37,722 nt of DNA from Jingyaoa shaoxingensis (GTDB lineage Bacteria > Bacillota > Clostridia > Lachnospirales > Lachnospiraceae): contig NZ_JACRSZ010000022.1 in NCBI RefSeq assembly GCF_014385005.1, forward strand, positions 1 to 37,722, written 5' to 3'. Each line of letters begins with the position of its first letter. The stretch's first letter is position 1. A program made the translations under genes and the position numbers. A model generated the notes under the pieces. That model saw only the letters and a program-made list of their open reading frames with translations, searched no databases and had not been told where the DNA came from. Below are positions 30,393 through 36,320 of this stretch, one piece after another.

Positions 30393-31049
30393 CTAAATTC
30401 CCAAATCTACCGGCTTGTCCGGTGTTTTTTCCAGCGCTTTCATTGCCTTCATCCAATCGATCAATTTCATATCATCCAGACTCCTGATCTTGTACCGGTC
30501 AAGGAGCATCTTCTCACCTACACCTTTTTTCTCCATGACAGATAACAGGGTTTTCTTTTTCATCCCATCGATCAGGTCATTGGATGGATCATAATCTGGC
30601 TGCTGATCCGGCTGTCCCTTTATGTCCTCATAAGTATCTGCATCTGGATCTTTCATTTCTTCCGTTGGGATGCAGAACACCTGGAAGCAGGCATATTTAT
30701 ATGCAACGCTCATGGCTTTGTTTGTAGCCTTGTCTCCTGTGTCCATAGCCTCACCTATTACACTAGCTTCTACGAAACTTTCATCATCGGCATAAAACCG
30801 GTATGTCACATGCAGTCTGCTGTAAAAGATCACTGTGCCGTTATGATTTGTTCTTTCTGTCCGATCTTCTTTCTCTACGATAGGGACTGCGAACACACCA
30901 TTTTTGATCATCGCCGGCTGTAGCGCATTATAAATCTGATCGATACCACGGAACTTATACTTCTGCTGATCGTTGAACCTGTCTTTCCCGATATGTCCAA
31001 CATCTGCCATCACGCCCAGGATTGCTTTATAAATCTTCTTTTCTCCCAT
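30393..31049 (-). CDS. erf: ERF-family single-strand annealing recombinase
   Basis: 218 residues. IYKAILGVMADVGHIGKDRF and YKFRGIDQIYNALQPAMIKNG, the basic strand VIFYSRLHVTYRFYADDE, GEAMDTGDKATNKAMSVAYKYACFQVFCIPTEE are characteristic of the ERF superfamily. Erf anneals complementary single strands and circularises phage genomes. The C-terminal part (PDADTYEDIKGQPDQQPDYDP) is a linker to a short helical tail. It works with SSB and possibly DUF1351 and NinB-like proteins of the same operon. Confidence 0.9.
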   Translation of the reverse strand: MGEKKIYKAILGVMADVGHIGKDRFNDQQKYKFRGIDQIYNALQPAMIKNGVFAVPIVEKEDRTERTNHNGTVIFYSRLHVTYRFYADDESFVEASVIGEAMDTGDKATNKAMSVAYKYACFQVFCIPTEEMKDPDADTYEDIKGQPDQQPDYDPSNDLIDGMKKKTLLSVMEKKGVGEKMLLDRYKIRSLDDMKLIDWMKAMKALEKTPDKPVDLGI

Positions 31050-31051
31050 GG

Positions 31052-31219
31052 CTATGCACCTGCATTCTTTTTCTTATTTTCCTCAATGTCCTTGTGGACT
31101 GCAGCATACAGAAGTGCACAGTCTGCGCAGTCCTCTTTTTTCATGCCTCTTTTCTGCAGTCTTTCAAGTACCATGCTTTCCAGCATCTCTGCCTGTTCCA
31201 GGCTTACCCATAACGTCAT
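31052..31219 (-). CDS. Small protein with CxxC motif
   Basis: 55 codons beginning MTLWVSLEQAEMLESMVLER and containing CADC (31-34). Ribosome site AAAGGGTGAG. It ends two bases before the ERF start. No family is recognised. The tight fit between the winged-helix and ERF genes supports it as a real gene. Confidence 0.6.
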   Translation of the reverse strand: MTLWVSLEQAEMLESMVLERLQKRGMKKEDCADCALLYAAVHKDIEENKKKNAGA

Positions 31220-31223
31220 ACTC

Positions 31224-31523
31224 TCACCCTTTCCGCAACATATAAGCTGCTACATTTCTTTTTGTCTCTGTGTCATACACTTTCCCTGTGACGATCACGT
31301 CACCGTCTTCCACCAATTCCGTCAGTCTCGGCTGTACCGCCTGCCGGATCGGATAATCTACCAGTCCGTAACTGTACAGTTCTGCTGCGATCTCACGGGC
31401 TGTGAGTGGCTTTTCGCTTCCTGCAAGTACAGCTGCAACATTCTGGCAGGATCTCTTGCGGTTCACCAGTTCATTGCTTTCTCTTCTGGTCCTTGCTGTT
31501 GTTGCCGTCTTTGCTCTTTTCAT
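31224..31523 (-). CDS. Winged-helix DNA-binding protein
   Basis: 99 residues: basic N-terminus (KRAKTATTARTRRESNELVNRKR), then a winged helix-turn-helix (QNVAAVLAGSEKPLTAREIAAELYSYG, IRQAVQPRLTELVEDGDVIVTG, KVYDTETKRNVAAYMLR). Likely an early regulator. The ribosome site is AGGGGGAAAC. Confidence 0.65.
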   Translation of the reverse strand: MKRAKTATTARTRRESNELVNRKRSCQNVAAVLAGSEKPLTAREIAAELYSYGLVDYPIRQAVQPRLTELVEDGDVIVTGKVYDTETKRNVAAYMLRKG

Positions 31524-31532
31524 GTTTCCCCC

Positions 31533-31841
31533 TTATAACACGCTTTTGTTAAAGATCTGCCGGAACTCTTCCCGGCTGTGCGTCTCTTCAAACTTTCTTT
31601 GCGCTATTTTTTTGACCTCTTCATCGACTGCATGGTTTCTGTGGACTGCATTTTTCCCGTTTCTGTGGCAGCTGTCACCGCACAGCCAGACGGTTAATCC
31701 ATACTGGTCTGAATACTTTCGGAACGGTCTGCCATAAAAGCAGTGATGCAGTTCCAGTCTGTCCGGTCCGCAGGTCATAGCCCGTCCACAGATGAAGCAC
31801 TTTTTCTCATTCTGCAATATGCTTTTCATCTTCATCACCAT
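31533..31841 (-). CDS. HNH-type nuclease-like protein
   Basis: 102 residues: CFICGR (zinc Cys15/Cys18), LELHHCFYGRPFRKYSDQYG, LTVWLCGDSCHRNGKNAVHRN and C-terminal EFRQIFNK. The HH and HxxxGxxxVH arrangement with paired Cys is that of a small HNH-like fold recurring in phage replication clusters. Whether it cuts DNA is unproven. Several in-frame ATGs lie at the start (31841 to 31829); the longest is kept. It overlaps the membrane ORF by 35 bases. Confidence 0.7.
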   Translation of the reverse strand: MVMKMKSILQNEKKCFICGRAMTCGPDRLELHHCFYGRPFRKYSDQYGLTVWLCGDSCHRNGKNAVHRNHAVDEEVKKIAQRKFEETHSREEFRQIFNKSVL

Positions 31842-31992
31842 CCCAGAGTACCGATGTGCTCATATATGCACTGTACATCAGCCATGCAAACGGAACTGCG
31901 GATAATACTGCACCAGTCCATCCCGTCTCTGCCGGCAGTCTCAGTGCTGTGATCCACATGACCGCCATCGATGCTATAAATATCTTTCTCAT
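31807..31992 (-). CDS. Small two-span membrane protein
   Basis: 61 residues: hydrophobic stretches IFIASMAVMWITALRL and AVLSAVPFAWLMYSAYM separated by a short loop, and an acidic tail (DGDEDEKHIAE). The ATG overlaps the loader stop codon as ATGA, which supports coupled translation. Function unknown; a host-membrane takeover or exclusion role is possible only by analogy. Confidence 0.55.
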   Translation of the reverse strand: MRKIFIASMAVMWITALRLPAETGWTGAVLSAVPFAWLMYSAYMSTSVLWDGDEDEKHIAE

Positions 31993-32750
31993 GCTCTCCC
32001 CCTCAGTCTGTAATTCTGTGTATCTGCTCCAAGTGTCACTATGTACTCTCGGCTCATTTCCACCAGCCGTGAGGCTGTGGCTTCGTCTATCTCCATCATC
32101 TCCGATACTGTCCGTTCCGTAGTCAATACAATCGGTAACCGTGCCAGATAGCGGTGATTTATGATCTCATACATGATGTTGATATCTGATTCTGTGATCT
32201 TGCCCTTGAGATAATCATCAATAAACAGGACTGCTGCATTCTTATATGTGTTGATCCTGTTGCTGTAGCTAAAGTCATCCGTGACCACCTGTTTCAGTGC
32301 CGTGATCTCCTGCCGGTATGCCATGTACTTGACCTCGATGTTATTCTTGATCAGGTTGTTGCAGATGCACAGCCCCAGCATAGTTTTTCCCCGCCCGGAT
32401 GCCCCACACAGGACTATGGAATTTACCCGCTGTCCCTGATTTTTCAAAAAACACCGGTAATACATGATCGCCGTATTTCTGGCCTGTTCCAGTGATTTTT
32501 CCTTGAATGTCTGGAAGTCTGCAAAACCTTTTCCCTGATCCTCTTCGGATATCCCACTGGCACGCATCAGCCTTTTGGCTCTCTTCCGTGCCTGGCACTC
32601 ACAAGGTCTGGCATACTCTACGCCATCTTCTACATACAGGACCATTTCTGTATCCTTGCAGACCGGGCATTCATACACCGGCTTTTCTCCTGCAGGCGTG
32701 ATCTGCTGTACCACCCGCTGTGCAATATCAGAAATAGTCAAGCCCTTCAC
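31989..32750 (-). CDS. dnaC: DnaC/IstB-type helicase loader ATPase
   Basis: 253 residues. An N-terminal zinc ribbon (Cys28, Cys31, Cys50, Cys52: CPVCKD...CEC) precedes an AAA+ domain with Walker A GASGRGKT (116-123), Walker B LFIDD (175-179) and sensor-type TTERT near 211. It loads the host replicative helicase on phage origin DNA opened by the adjacent initiator. The start codon is GTG (32750) or a TTG nine bases later (with GAGGGTGAAGGGC before it), so the N-terminus is uncertain by three residues. Confidence 0.9.
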   Translation of the reverse strand: MKGLTISDIAQRVVQQITPAGEKPVYECPVCKDTEMVLYVEDGVEYARPCECQARKRAKRLMRASGISEEDQGKGFADFQTFKEKSLEQARNTAIMYYRCFLKNQGQRVNSIVLCGASGRGKTMLGLCICNNLIKNNIEVKYMAYRQEITALKQVVTDDFSYSNRINTYKNAAVLFIDDYLKGKITESDINIMYEIINHRYLARLPIVLTTERTVSEMMEIDEATASRLVEMSREYIVTLGADTQNYRLRGRA

Positions 32751-33531
32751 CCTCTTTCAATGGCTCCGCCGGTCTGCAGTTATCCAGATACGAATAATCC
32801 TGTTTCGGGGATGCCCTGTTTTTCCTGCCATCGTAATTACCTTCAAGTACCTTCGCCATATTCTGGTCTTTGATCAGCCAGTCAAAGGTTGCTGACCAGT
32901 TCCGGTTGTTGCTGCCTTTCAGAAAATCACTGTCTTCTGCTTTTTCAAACAGTTCTCTAAAATCATTCAGACTGAATTTTCTAAGTCTTGCCTTTATTGC
33001 TTTCAATCTGGCAGAAGATAATGTTCTGAGTTTTGGATAAGAGCGACAGATCTGGTTATAAAGGTCTACAATCTGCTGTGCAGATGTCTCTTTACCTCTC
33101 TCTTTCTTATCATCTATATTTTCATCTATATTATCTTCTATATTATTAGGTGAACTTTGTTCACCACCCCCATGAACTTTGTTCACCACCCCCGGTGAAC
33201 TTTGTTCCATACCCCCGTGAACTTTGTTCACCACCAGTGAACTGTCAACCGTTCGGTACTCGCAGACCTTCACACCTTTTATGGTGCTTTCTTTCTTGAC
33301 CAGATACCCTTTTTCGATCAGGGACTGCAGATTCTTCAATACGCCTCTTCTTGTACTATTCGTCCAATCAGCCAGATACTGAAGGCTGCCACTGAAAGTC
33401 TGATCCTCTGCCTGGGAAAATCCATATATACAGGCATAGATCAAAAGCTCATTCCCCTTTAGCTGAAGGTCCGTAACCATCCAGCCCTGAATTGCTATGA
33501 ATCCCTCTCTTGTCACTTTGCTGTCTCCCAT
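32728..33531 (-). CDS. Replication initiator / DnaD-like replisome organiser
   Basis: 267 residues from the ATG at 33531, which shares one base with the upstream stop (TGATG); a GTG at 33540 is also in frame. The N-terminal winged helix (QGWMVTDLQLKGNELLIYAC, LADWTNSTRRGVLKNLQSLI, EKGYLVKK) resembles helix-turn-helix initiators of Firmicutes phages. The central region (about residues 94-130) is low-complexity and encoded by the iteron array (VNKVHGG repeated). The C-terminal part (LKAIKARLRKFSLNDFRELFEKAEDSDFL, NWSATFDWLIKDQNMAKVLEG) matches the DnaD-like C-terminal domain with YxxxxxxW-type ending. It should bind the origin and recruit the loader. Confidence 0.82.
   Translation of the reverse strand: MGDSKVTREGFIAIQGWMVTDLQLKGNELLIYACIYGFSQAEDQTFSGSLQYLADWTNSTRRGVLKNLQSLIEKGYLVKKESTIKGVKVCEYRTVDSSLVVNKVHGGMEQSSPGVVNKVHGGGEQSSPNNIEDNIDENIDDKKERGKETSAQQIVDLYNQICRSYPKLRTLSSARLKAIKARLRKFSLNDFRELFEKAEDSDFLKGSNNRNWSATFDWLIKDQNMAKVLEGNYDGRKNRASPKQDYSYLDNCRPAEPLKEGEGLDYF
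33105..33250. other. Putative replication origin: iterons plus AT-rich element
   Basis: TGAACTTTGTTCACC starts at 33151, 33173 and 33218, a variant (TGAACTTTGTTCC) at 33196, and a partial copy at 33238; spacings are 22, 23, 22 and 20 bases, about two helical turns. Each full unit contains the palindrome GTGAAC-TTT-GTTCAC or a near match. The adjacent stretch 33105-33148 is almost entirely A and T, as a DNA-unwinding element would be. The array lies inside the initiator gene, the same arrangement as lambda ori in gene O. Confidence 0.72.
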
Positions 33532-33965
33532 CAGTACCACAACCCCTCAACTTTTACTTTTTCAATTTCCTGAAAACGCATTGCATTGATAAAATACGAA
33601 TATCTATCTTCCGATGTCTTAACTGCATATCCCCAATCATATTTTCCCTGTACCAGACCTTTTCTGATTGTGGTGTGGTTTACCCTCATCAGCTTTGCTA
33701 CAGTTTCTACGGATAATCGTGGAATCACTCCGTCTCTCAGGTCAGAAGCCGGAAGTACAACTACTGTCCGATCTTGCTTACTGAAATAATCCGATTCCAG
33801 TCCAAGTGCTGTAGCAATCTCGCTCTGCACTTCTTCTGATGGGATCTGCTTGCCAGATAAATACTGGCTCACAGACGCTTTACTCTTTCCGGTAAGCCCA
33901 CACACCTGAGATTGATTCAACCCAAGTTCATCAATTGCTTTTTTCAGCTTTTCGCAGAAACGCAT
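33531..33965 (-). CDS. XRE-type regulator with second DNA-binding module
   Basis: 144 residues. N-terminal HTH_3 (KLKKAIDELGLNQSQVCGLTGKSKASVSQYLSGKQIPS) and a second helix-turn-helix-like part (RLSVETVAKLMRVNHTTIRKGLVQG) near 82-107. It lies upstream of the initiator within the early operon and probably regulates early expression or replication timing. It starts within the end of the small ORF before it. Confidence 0.75.
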   Translation of the reverse strand: MRFCEKLKKAIDELGLNQSQVCGLTGKSKASVSQYLSGKQIPSEEVQSEIATALGLESDYFSKQDRTVVVLPASDLRDGVIPRLSVETVAKLMRVNHTTIRKGLVQGKYDWGYAVKTSEDRYSYFINAMRFQEIEKVKVEGLWY

Positions 33966-34108
33966 GTTTCTATCCCCTCTTTCTGTGCTTTTTCTTTCTG
34001 GCGTACCATTGCCTCACCCATACCAAGCAAATAGCCTTTGTCAAAATCAGACATATTAGGTACTGCTGTTGCTATGGTATCAAGAATCTTTTTTTCTTTT
34101 TCAGACAT
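33944..34108 (-). CDS. Small conserved early phage protein
   Basis: 54 codons starting MSEKEKKILDTIATAVPNMS and including DFDKGYLLGMGEAMVRQK. Helical, charged. Ribosome site AGAGGTGAAC. It overlaps the XRE gene by 22 bases. The 'NMSDFDKGYLLGMGEA' core recurs in small proteins of Clostridia prophage control regions; function unknown. Confidence 0.65.
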   Translation of the reverse strand: MSEKEKKILDTIATAVPNMSDFDKGYLLGMGEAMVRQKEKAQKEGIETCVSAKS

Positions 34109-34113
34109 ATCGT

Positions 34114-34233
34114 TCACCTCTTTTCATACTTGTTTTTGTGAGTTCTCTTTTCCTTCACTTTCTTCTTTCGTTTTTGTGTTTTGAATGGTGATTTCTTACC
34201 AGTAAAATGATTAAAATTACTTACCGTTCCCAT
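34114..34233 (-). CDS. Small very basic protein
   Basis: 39 codons beginning MGTVSNFNHFTGKKSPFKTQ, then KRKKKVKEKRTHKNKYEKR. A run of Lys and Arg suggests nucleic-acid binding. Ribosome site GAGGTGGTTAAT precedes the ATG, and its stop codon is six bases before the next ATG. Weak evidence beyond the ribosome site and fit. Confidence 0.45.
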   Translation of the reverse strand: MGTVSNFNHFTGKKSPFKTQKRKKKVKEKRTHKNKYEKR

Positions 34234-34258
34234 ATTAACCACCTCATCTATTCCATAA

Positions 34259-34354
34259 TCACATTGTCGCAATGTTTACCAATGCCAATATTTTGATCAT
34301 TGCCAATGCAAGCATTGCGACAATTGCAAAAAATGCAATTATTTTTTCTCTCAC
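34259..34354 (-). CDS. Possible 31-residue hydrophobic peptide (GTG start)
   Basis: Frame MREKIIAFFAIVAMLALAMI, then KILALVNIATM, starting at GTG 34354 after GAGGTGAAGA. It would be a single-span membrane peptide. The DNA is rich in repeated GCAAT/ATTGC units, so the hydrophobic frame could be an accident of repeat composition. Confidence 0.35.
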   Translation of the reverse strand: MREKIIAFFAIVAMLALAMIKILALVNIATM

Positions 34355-34430
34355 TCTTCACCTCTTTCTGCCCTGCCTCGTCAACACCGGTGGGGCGGTT
34401 CCGGTGGACAGTCAGAAGTGACCGTTTCGG

Positions 34431-34712
34431 CTATTTAAGAAGTTCGCCTGTTATTGTGTTAAATAATTCATGATATGAAGTAATACTGATTTCCTCGCCT
34501 GTGGATTTACGTTCTCTCAAAACTATATCTGCAACAGTAAACTTTTTATCTGGAGTAATGAATCCGTGTTCTTTTACGTACTTCCACATTTCTTTTAATG
34601 CTTTATTCCGGTCTTCGTCATAAAACAGACATATATACTTAGGTTCTCCGAAATGTCCAATAACCGGTTCGTAATCCTGCTGTTTTAATAGAACATCATA
34701 AATGACTGACAT
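34431..34712 (-). CDS. Hypothetical early protein, first after the Cro-like gene
   Basis: 93 residues from the ATG at 34712 with ribosome site AAGGAGGAAGAGAG; a longer frame to 34748 lacks this. Sequence includes YEPVIGHFGEPKYICLFYDE, NKALKEMWKYVKEHGFITPDK and TSYHELFNTITGELLK. No known domain. Being the first protein gene downstream of the Cro-like gene in the leftward early transcript, it is placed like early anti-defence or host-takeover genes. Confidence 0.65.
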   Translation of the reverse strand: MSVIYDVLLKQQDYEPVIGHFGEPKYICLFYDEDRNKALKEMWKYVKEHGFITPDKKFTVADIVLRERKSTGEEISITSYHELFNTITGELLK

Positions 34713-34741
34713 CTCTCTTCCTCCTTTTCCTTGTAAATATT

Positions 34742-34770
34742 TTGACATTATGTTAAAATCTGACTATGCC
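34742..34770 (+). promoter_or_regulatory. Candidate promoter of plus-strand RNA
   Basis: TTGACA (34742-34747, perfect -35), 17 bases, TATGCC (34765-34770, weak -10). No protein gene follows on this strand, only the structured region ending in a rightward terminator. The -10 is poor, so this promoter is tentative. Confidence 0.4.
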
Positions 34771-34775
34771 AAAGG

Positions 34776-35145
34776 CATGGAAAGGAGCGTGGTCTTTTTG
34801 ACCAAACTTTTGACTTTGCCTGCTCTCTTAAGATAGGGTCGCAACAGTGGCACCAACGCACTTTAAACTGGGTTAATGTAAATTACTGATACGGCGTTAC
34901 GCAACTCAGAGAAGGAGTATAAAACGCACGAGACGGCACTCATTAAAATGCTTCACCGTATCAAGTGTTCCTTATCATTTGTCAGCGATTAGGCATGATG
35001 CAGAACCAAAACTGCGAAAGTGACAAAGTATTTGATAGAAACATAAGGCATCATCTTGTGTGATGAAAATCTGCAAAGTGCATAGAGTAAACAAATTTGG
35101 CAAGTGGCTGGTAGGAATGATGCTCCTATCAGCTATTTTGTTTTT
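34776..35145 (+). ncRNA. Candidate structured non-coding RNA in the immunity region
   Basis: About 370 bases without a credible gene lie between the Cro-like gene and the 93-residue gene. On the plus strand they follow a TTGACA -35 and end in an intrinsic terminator (35107-35145). Stems seen: TGGTC/GACCA (34790-34804), TGATACGG/CCGTATCA (34887-34894 with 34956-34963), inside it GCGTT/AACGC, and ATGATGC/GCATCAT (34995-35001 with 35048-35054) enclosing GCAG/CTGC. It is antisense to the leader of the early operon between Cro-like and next gene, so it could oppose early transcription, or the structure could act in the minus-strand leader. It matches no RNA family I recognise. Confidence 0.5.
35107..35145 (+). 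terminator. Rightward intrinsic terminator
   Basis: GCTGGTAGGA (35107-35116), 7-base loop, TCCTATCAGC (35124-35133): 10 pairs with one G-U, followed by TATTTTGTTTTTC on the plus strand. The minus strand lacks a T run after the stem, so the element works rightward only. This is the main reason for proposing a plus-strand transcript here. Confidence 0.65.
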
Positions 35146-35160
35146 CATTTCTCTTTCTTT

Positions 35161-35373
35161 TCATTTATCACAAAATATTTCAGTCGATATTCCCAATGCT
35201 TTACAGATACTGAGAAATTCATCTGCTCTCAATTTTCTTACCCGTTTCTTATTTCCCACGCTGTTATACAACTGGCTGTATGTTATACCAGAGATTTTTG
35301 AAAGCTCTGAAAGATTGATTCTGTTATCTTCCAGATACTTTCCAACCCTTTCCGTTGTTTCCTTTACAATCAT
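35161..35373 (-). CDS. Cro-like XRE regulator, first gene of the early operon
   Basis: 70 residues from the ATG at 35373. A longer frame reaches 35493, but the perfect promoter at 35423-35451 lies inside it, so only the shorter product can come from that promoter. The HTH is VGKYLEDNRINLSELSKISG, ITYSQLYNSVGNKKRV, with a short C-terminal DEFLSICKALGISTEIF. Ribosome site AGGAGG stands 15 bases before ATG, rather far. It is divergent from the CI-like repressor and should favour lytic growth. Confidence 0.78.
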   Translation of the reverse strand: MIVKETTERVGKYLEDNRINLSELSKISGITYSQLYNSVGNKKRVRKLRADEFLSICKALGISTEIFCDK

Positions 35374-35407
35374 TTTTCTAGCTTTCTTCCTCCTTTCCTG
35401 CTTGCTT

Positions 35408-35492
35408 TGTTGGTATATTGCAATTATATGTTGGTTAATATCATTTGTCAATAGTTTTTTGTAATTTCCCAACATTTTGTAATTTACCAACA
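35408..35492. promoter_or_regulatory. Operator cluster of the lysis-lysogeny switch
   Basis: Four copies of TT(A/C)CCAACA or near matches: inverted at 35408-35416 and 35429-35437, direct at 35466-35474 and 35484-35492. The two direct copies sit in tandem 18-base repeats (35462-35479 and 35480-35497). One pair flanks the leftward -10 (35423-35428); the other lies just before the rightward -35. The arrangement fits the shared operators of a CI/Cro pair. Confidence 0.65.
35423..35451 (-). promoter_or_regulatory. Leftward early promoter (PR-like), consensus sigma-A
   Basis: Minus strand TTGACA (35446-35451), 17 bases, TATAAT (35423-35428): a perfect consensus. It should drive the Cro-like gene and the whole early operon. 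Confidence 0.85.
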
Positions 35493-35499
35493 TTTTGTG

Positions 35500-35528
35500 T
35501 TGATTTTTTTTCAGACATATAGTACAAT
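35500..35528 (+). promoter_or_regulatory. Repressor promoter (PRM-like)
   Basis: TTGATT (35500-35505), 17 bases, TACAAT (35523-35528), 30 bases before the repressor ATG. The direct operator copies end eight bases before the -35, so repressor or Cro-like protein could act on it. Confidence 0.7.
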
Positions 35529-35557
35529 TAGTAACAGAAAAGAGGTGAACGCTTAAA

Positions 35558-35926
35558 ATGAATGAAAGGTTGAAAAAATTAAGAAAAACCTTAGACTTAA
35601 CTCAGCAAACTTTTGCCGATAGAATTGGAATAGCCCGTGGAAATGTTGGAGCTTATGAAGTTGGAAAAAATGCACCGAGCGATGCTGTTATTTCTCTCAT
35701 ATGCCGAGAATTTAATGTAAATGAAAATTGGCTCAGAACAGGTGAAGGCGAAATGTTCATCGAAATTCCTAGAGACGATCAGATCGCTTCATTTATCGGC
35801 GATATTTTAAAAAGTGAAGATGATTCCTTCAAGAAAAGATTCATTGCTATGCTGAAGGCACTGGATGAATCTGATTGGGAAGTCTTAGAAAAGATGTCTT
35901 TGCTTTTAACACAGGAGAAAGAGTAA
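35558..35926 (+). CDS. CI-like XRE repressor (short form)
   Basis: 122 residues. N-terminal HTH (RLKKLRKTLDLTQQTFADRI, IARGNVGAYEVGKNAPSD) followed by VISLICREFNVNENWLRTGEGEMF, the usual extension of XRE repressors. The C-terminal ~50 residues are helical and there is no S24-type self-cleaving peptidase domain, so SOS induction would not use RecA-dependent autocleavage. Ribosome site AGAGGTGAAC. Transcribed away from the early operon, it should hold the prophage silent. Confidence 0.82.
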   Translation: MNERLKKLRKTLDLTQQTFADRIGIARGNVGAYEVGKNAPSDAVISLICREFNVNENWLRTGEGEMFIEIPRDDQIASFIGDILKSEDDSFKKRFIAMLKALDESDWEVLEKMSLLLTQEKE

Positions 35927-35935
35927 AGAAAAAGA

Positions 35936-35953
35936 GGCTGAACTAATTCAGCC
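35936..35953 (-). terminator. Terminator between repressor and small leftward gene
   Basis: GGCTGAA-CTAA-TTCAGCC (35936-35953) is a perfect 7-bp hairpin, followed leftward by TCTTTTTCTTT on the minus strand. It overlaps the stop of the 39-residue gene and ends its transcript. Rightward it lacks a T run. Confidence 0.6.
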
Positions 35954-36062
35954 CCAGGATTGCCTTGATGTATATGTAGATCAGGCGCAGGCGCCGTTCA
36001 TCTGCCATATCAAGCATTTCCATTATTTTTCTTTTGTAATCCAAAACACCCATCTCCCTCAT
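35943..36062 (-). CDS. Small helical protein, convergent with the repressor
   Basis: 39 codons starting MREMGVLDYKRKIMEMLDMA, then DERRLRLIYIYIKAILGLN. This 'YKxKIxEMLxxxxDxxxLxxIYxYIKxxLG' pattern belongs to a widespread family of tiny proteins next to XRE regulators in Firmicutes mobile elements. It has its own near-consensus promoter (36098-36126). The start may be the ATG three codons in. Its transcript is antisense to the repressor's 3' flank. Function unknown. Confidence 0.65.
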   Translation of the reverse strand: MREMGVLDYKRKIMEMLDMADERRLRLIYIYIKAILGLN

Positions 36063-36087
36063 GTCCTACACATCCCGGATGTAGTAG

Positions 36088-36126
36088 CGATAATGCAATT
36101 ATCGAACATCTGTTTGTGTTTGTCAA
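36088..36126 (-). promoter_or_regulatory. Promoter and palindromic operator of the 39-residue gene
   Basis: Minus strand TTGACA (36121-36126), 17 bases, GATAAT (36098-36103). The -10 lies in a palindrome CGATAAT-GCA-ATTATCG (36088-36104), a likely regulator site. Confidence 0.65.
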
Positions 36127-36157
36127 GTGGTAATATCTGGAAATGGAGATGGGGCAT

Positions 36158-36194
36158 AAAAAACCGCCCGGTGCTGGTAACACCGAACGGTTTT
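36158..36194 (+). terminator. Bidirectional terminator before the integrase
   Basis: AAAACCG-CC-CGGTG / CACCG-AA-CGGTTTT, an interrupted stem with a 7-base loop. T-rich sequence follows on both strands (TTTTAC rightward, TTTTTTATG leftward). It would stop repressor transcription before the integrase. Confidence 0.65.
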
Positions 36195-36209
36195 ACATAG
36201 ATTACTGTA

Positions 36210-36283
36210 CAGTTGTAAAACTGGTACATTCATCTCTCAACAAGTAGATTGTACCACATTTTTCCTACACCTGTACAGGTGTA
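36210..36283. promoter_or_regulatory. Cluster of GTAC-centred repeats upstream of the integrase
   Basis: TACACCTGTACAGGTGTA (36266-36283) is a perfect 18-bp palindrome. Nearby are TGTACAGTT/AACTGGTACA and TGGTACA...TGTACCA (about 36210-36257). The integrase ATG is 38 bases downstream of the palindrome. It may be an operator for the integrase or an accessory site for a recombination factor. Confidence 0.45.
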
Positions 36284-36320
36284 TTTTTTATACTCTTTTT
36301 TACGAAAGGATGATGAAATT

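Noticed and set aside
35060..35464. 134-residue plus-strand ORF with hydrophobic stretches
   Set aside because: It runs antisense through the Cro-like gene, the perfect early promoter and part of the operators, and contains a rightward terminator near its start. The hydrophobic character follows from AT-rich antisense DNA.
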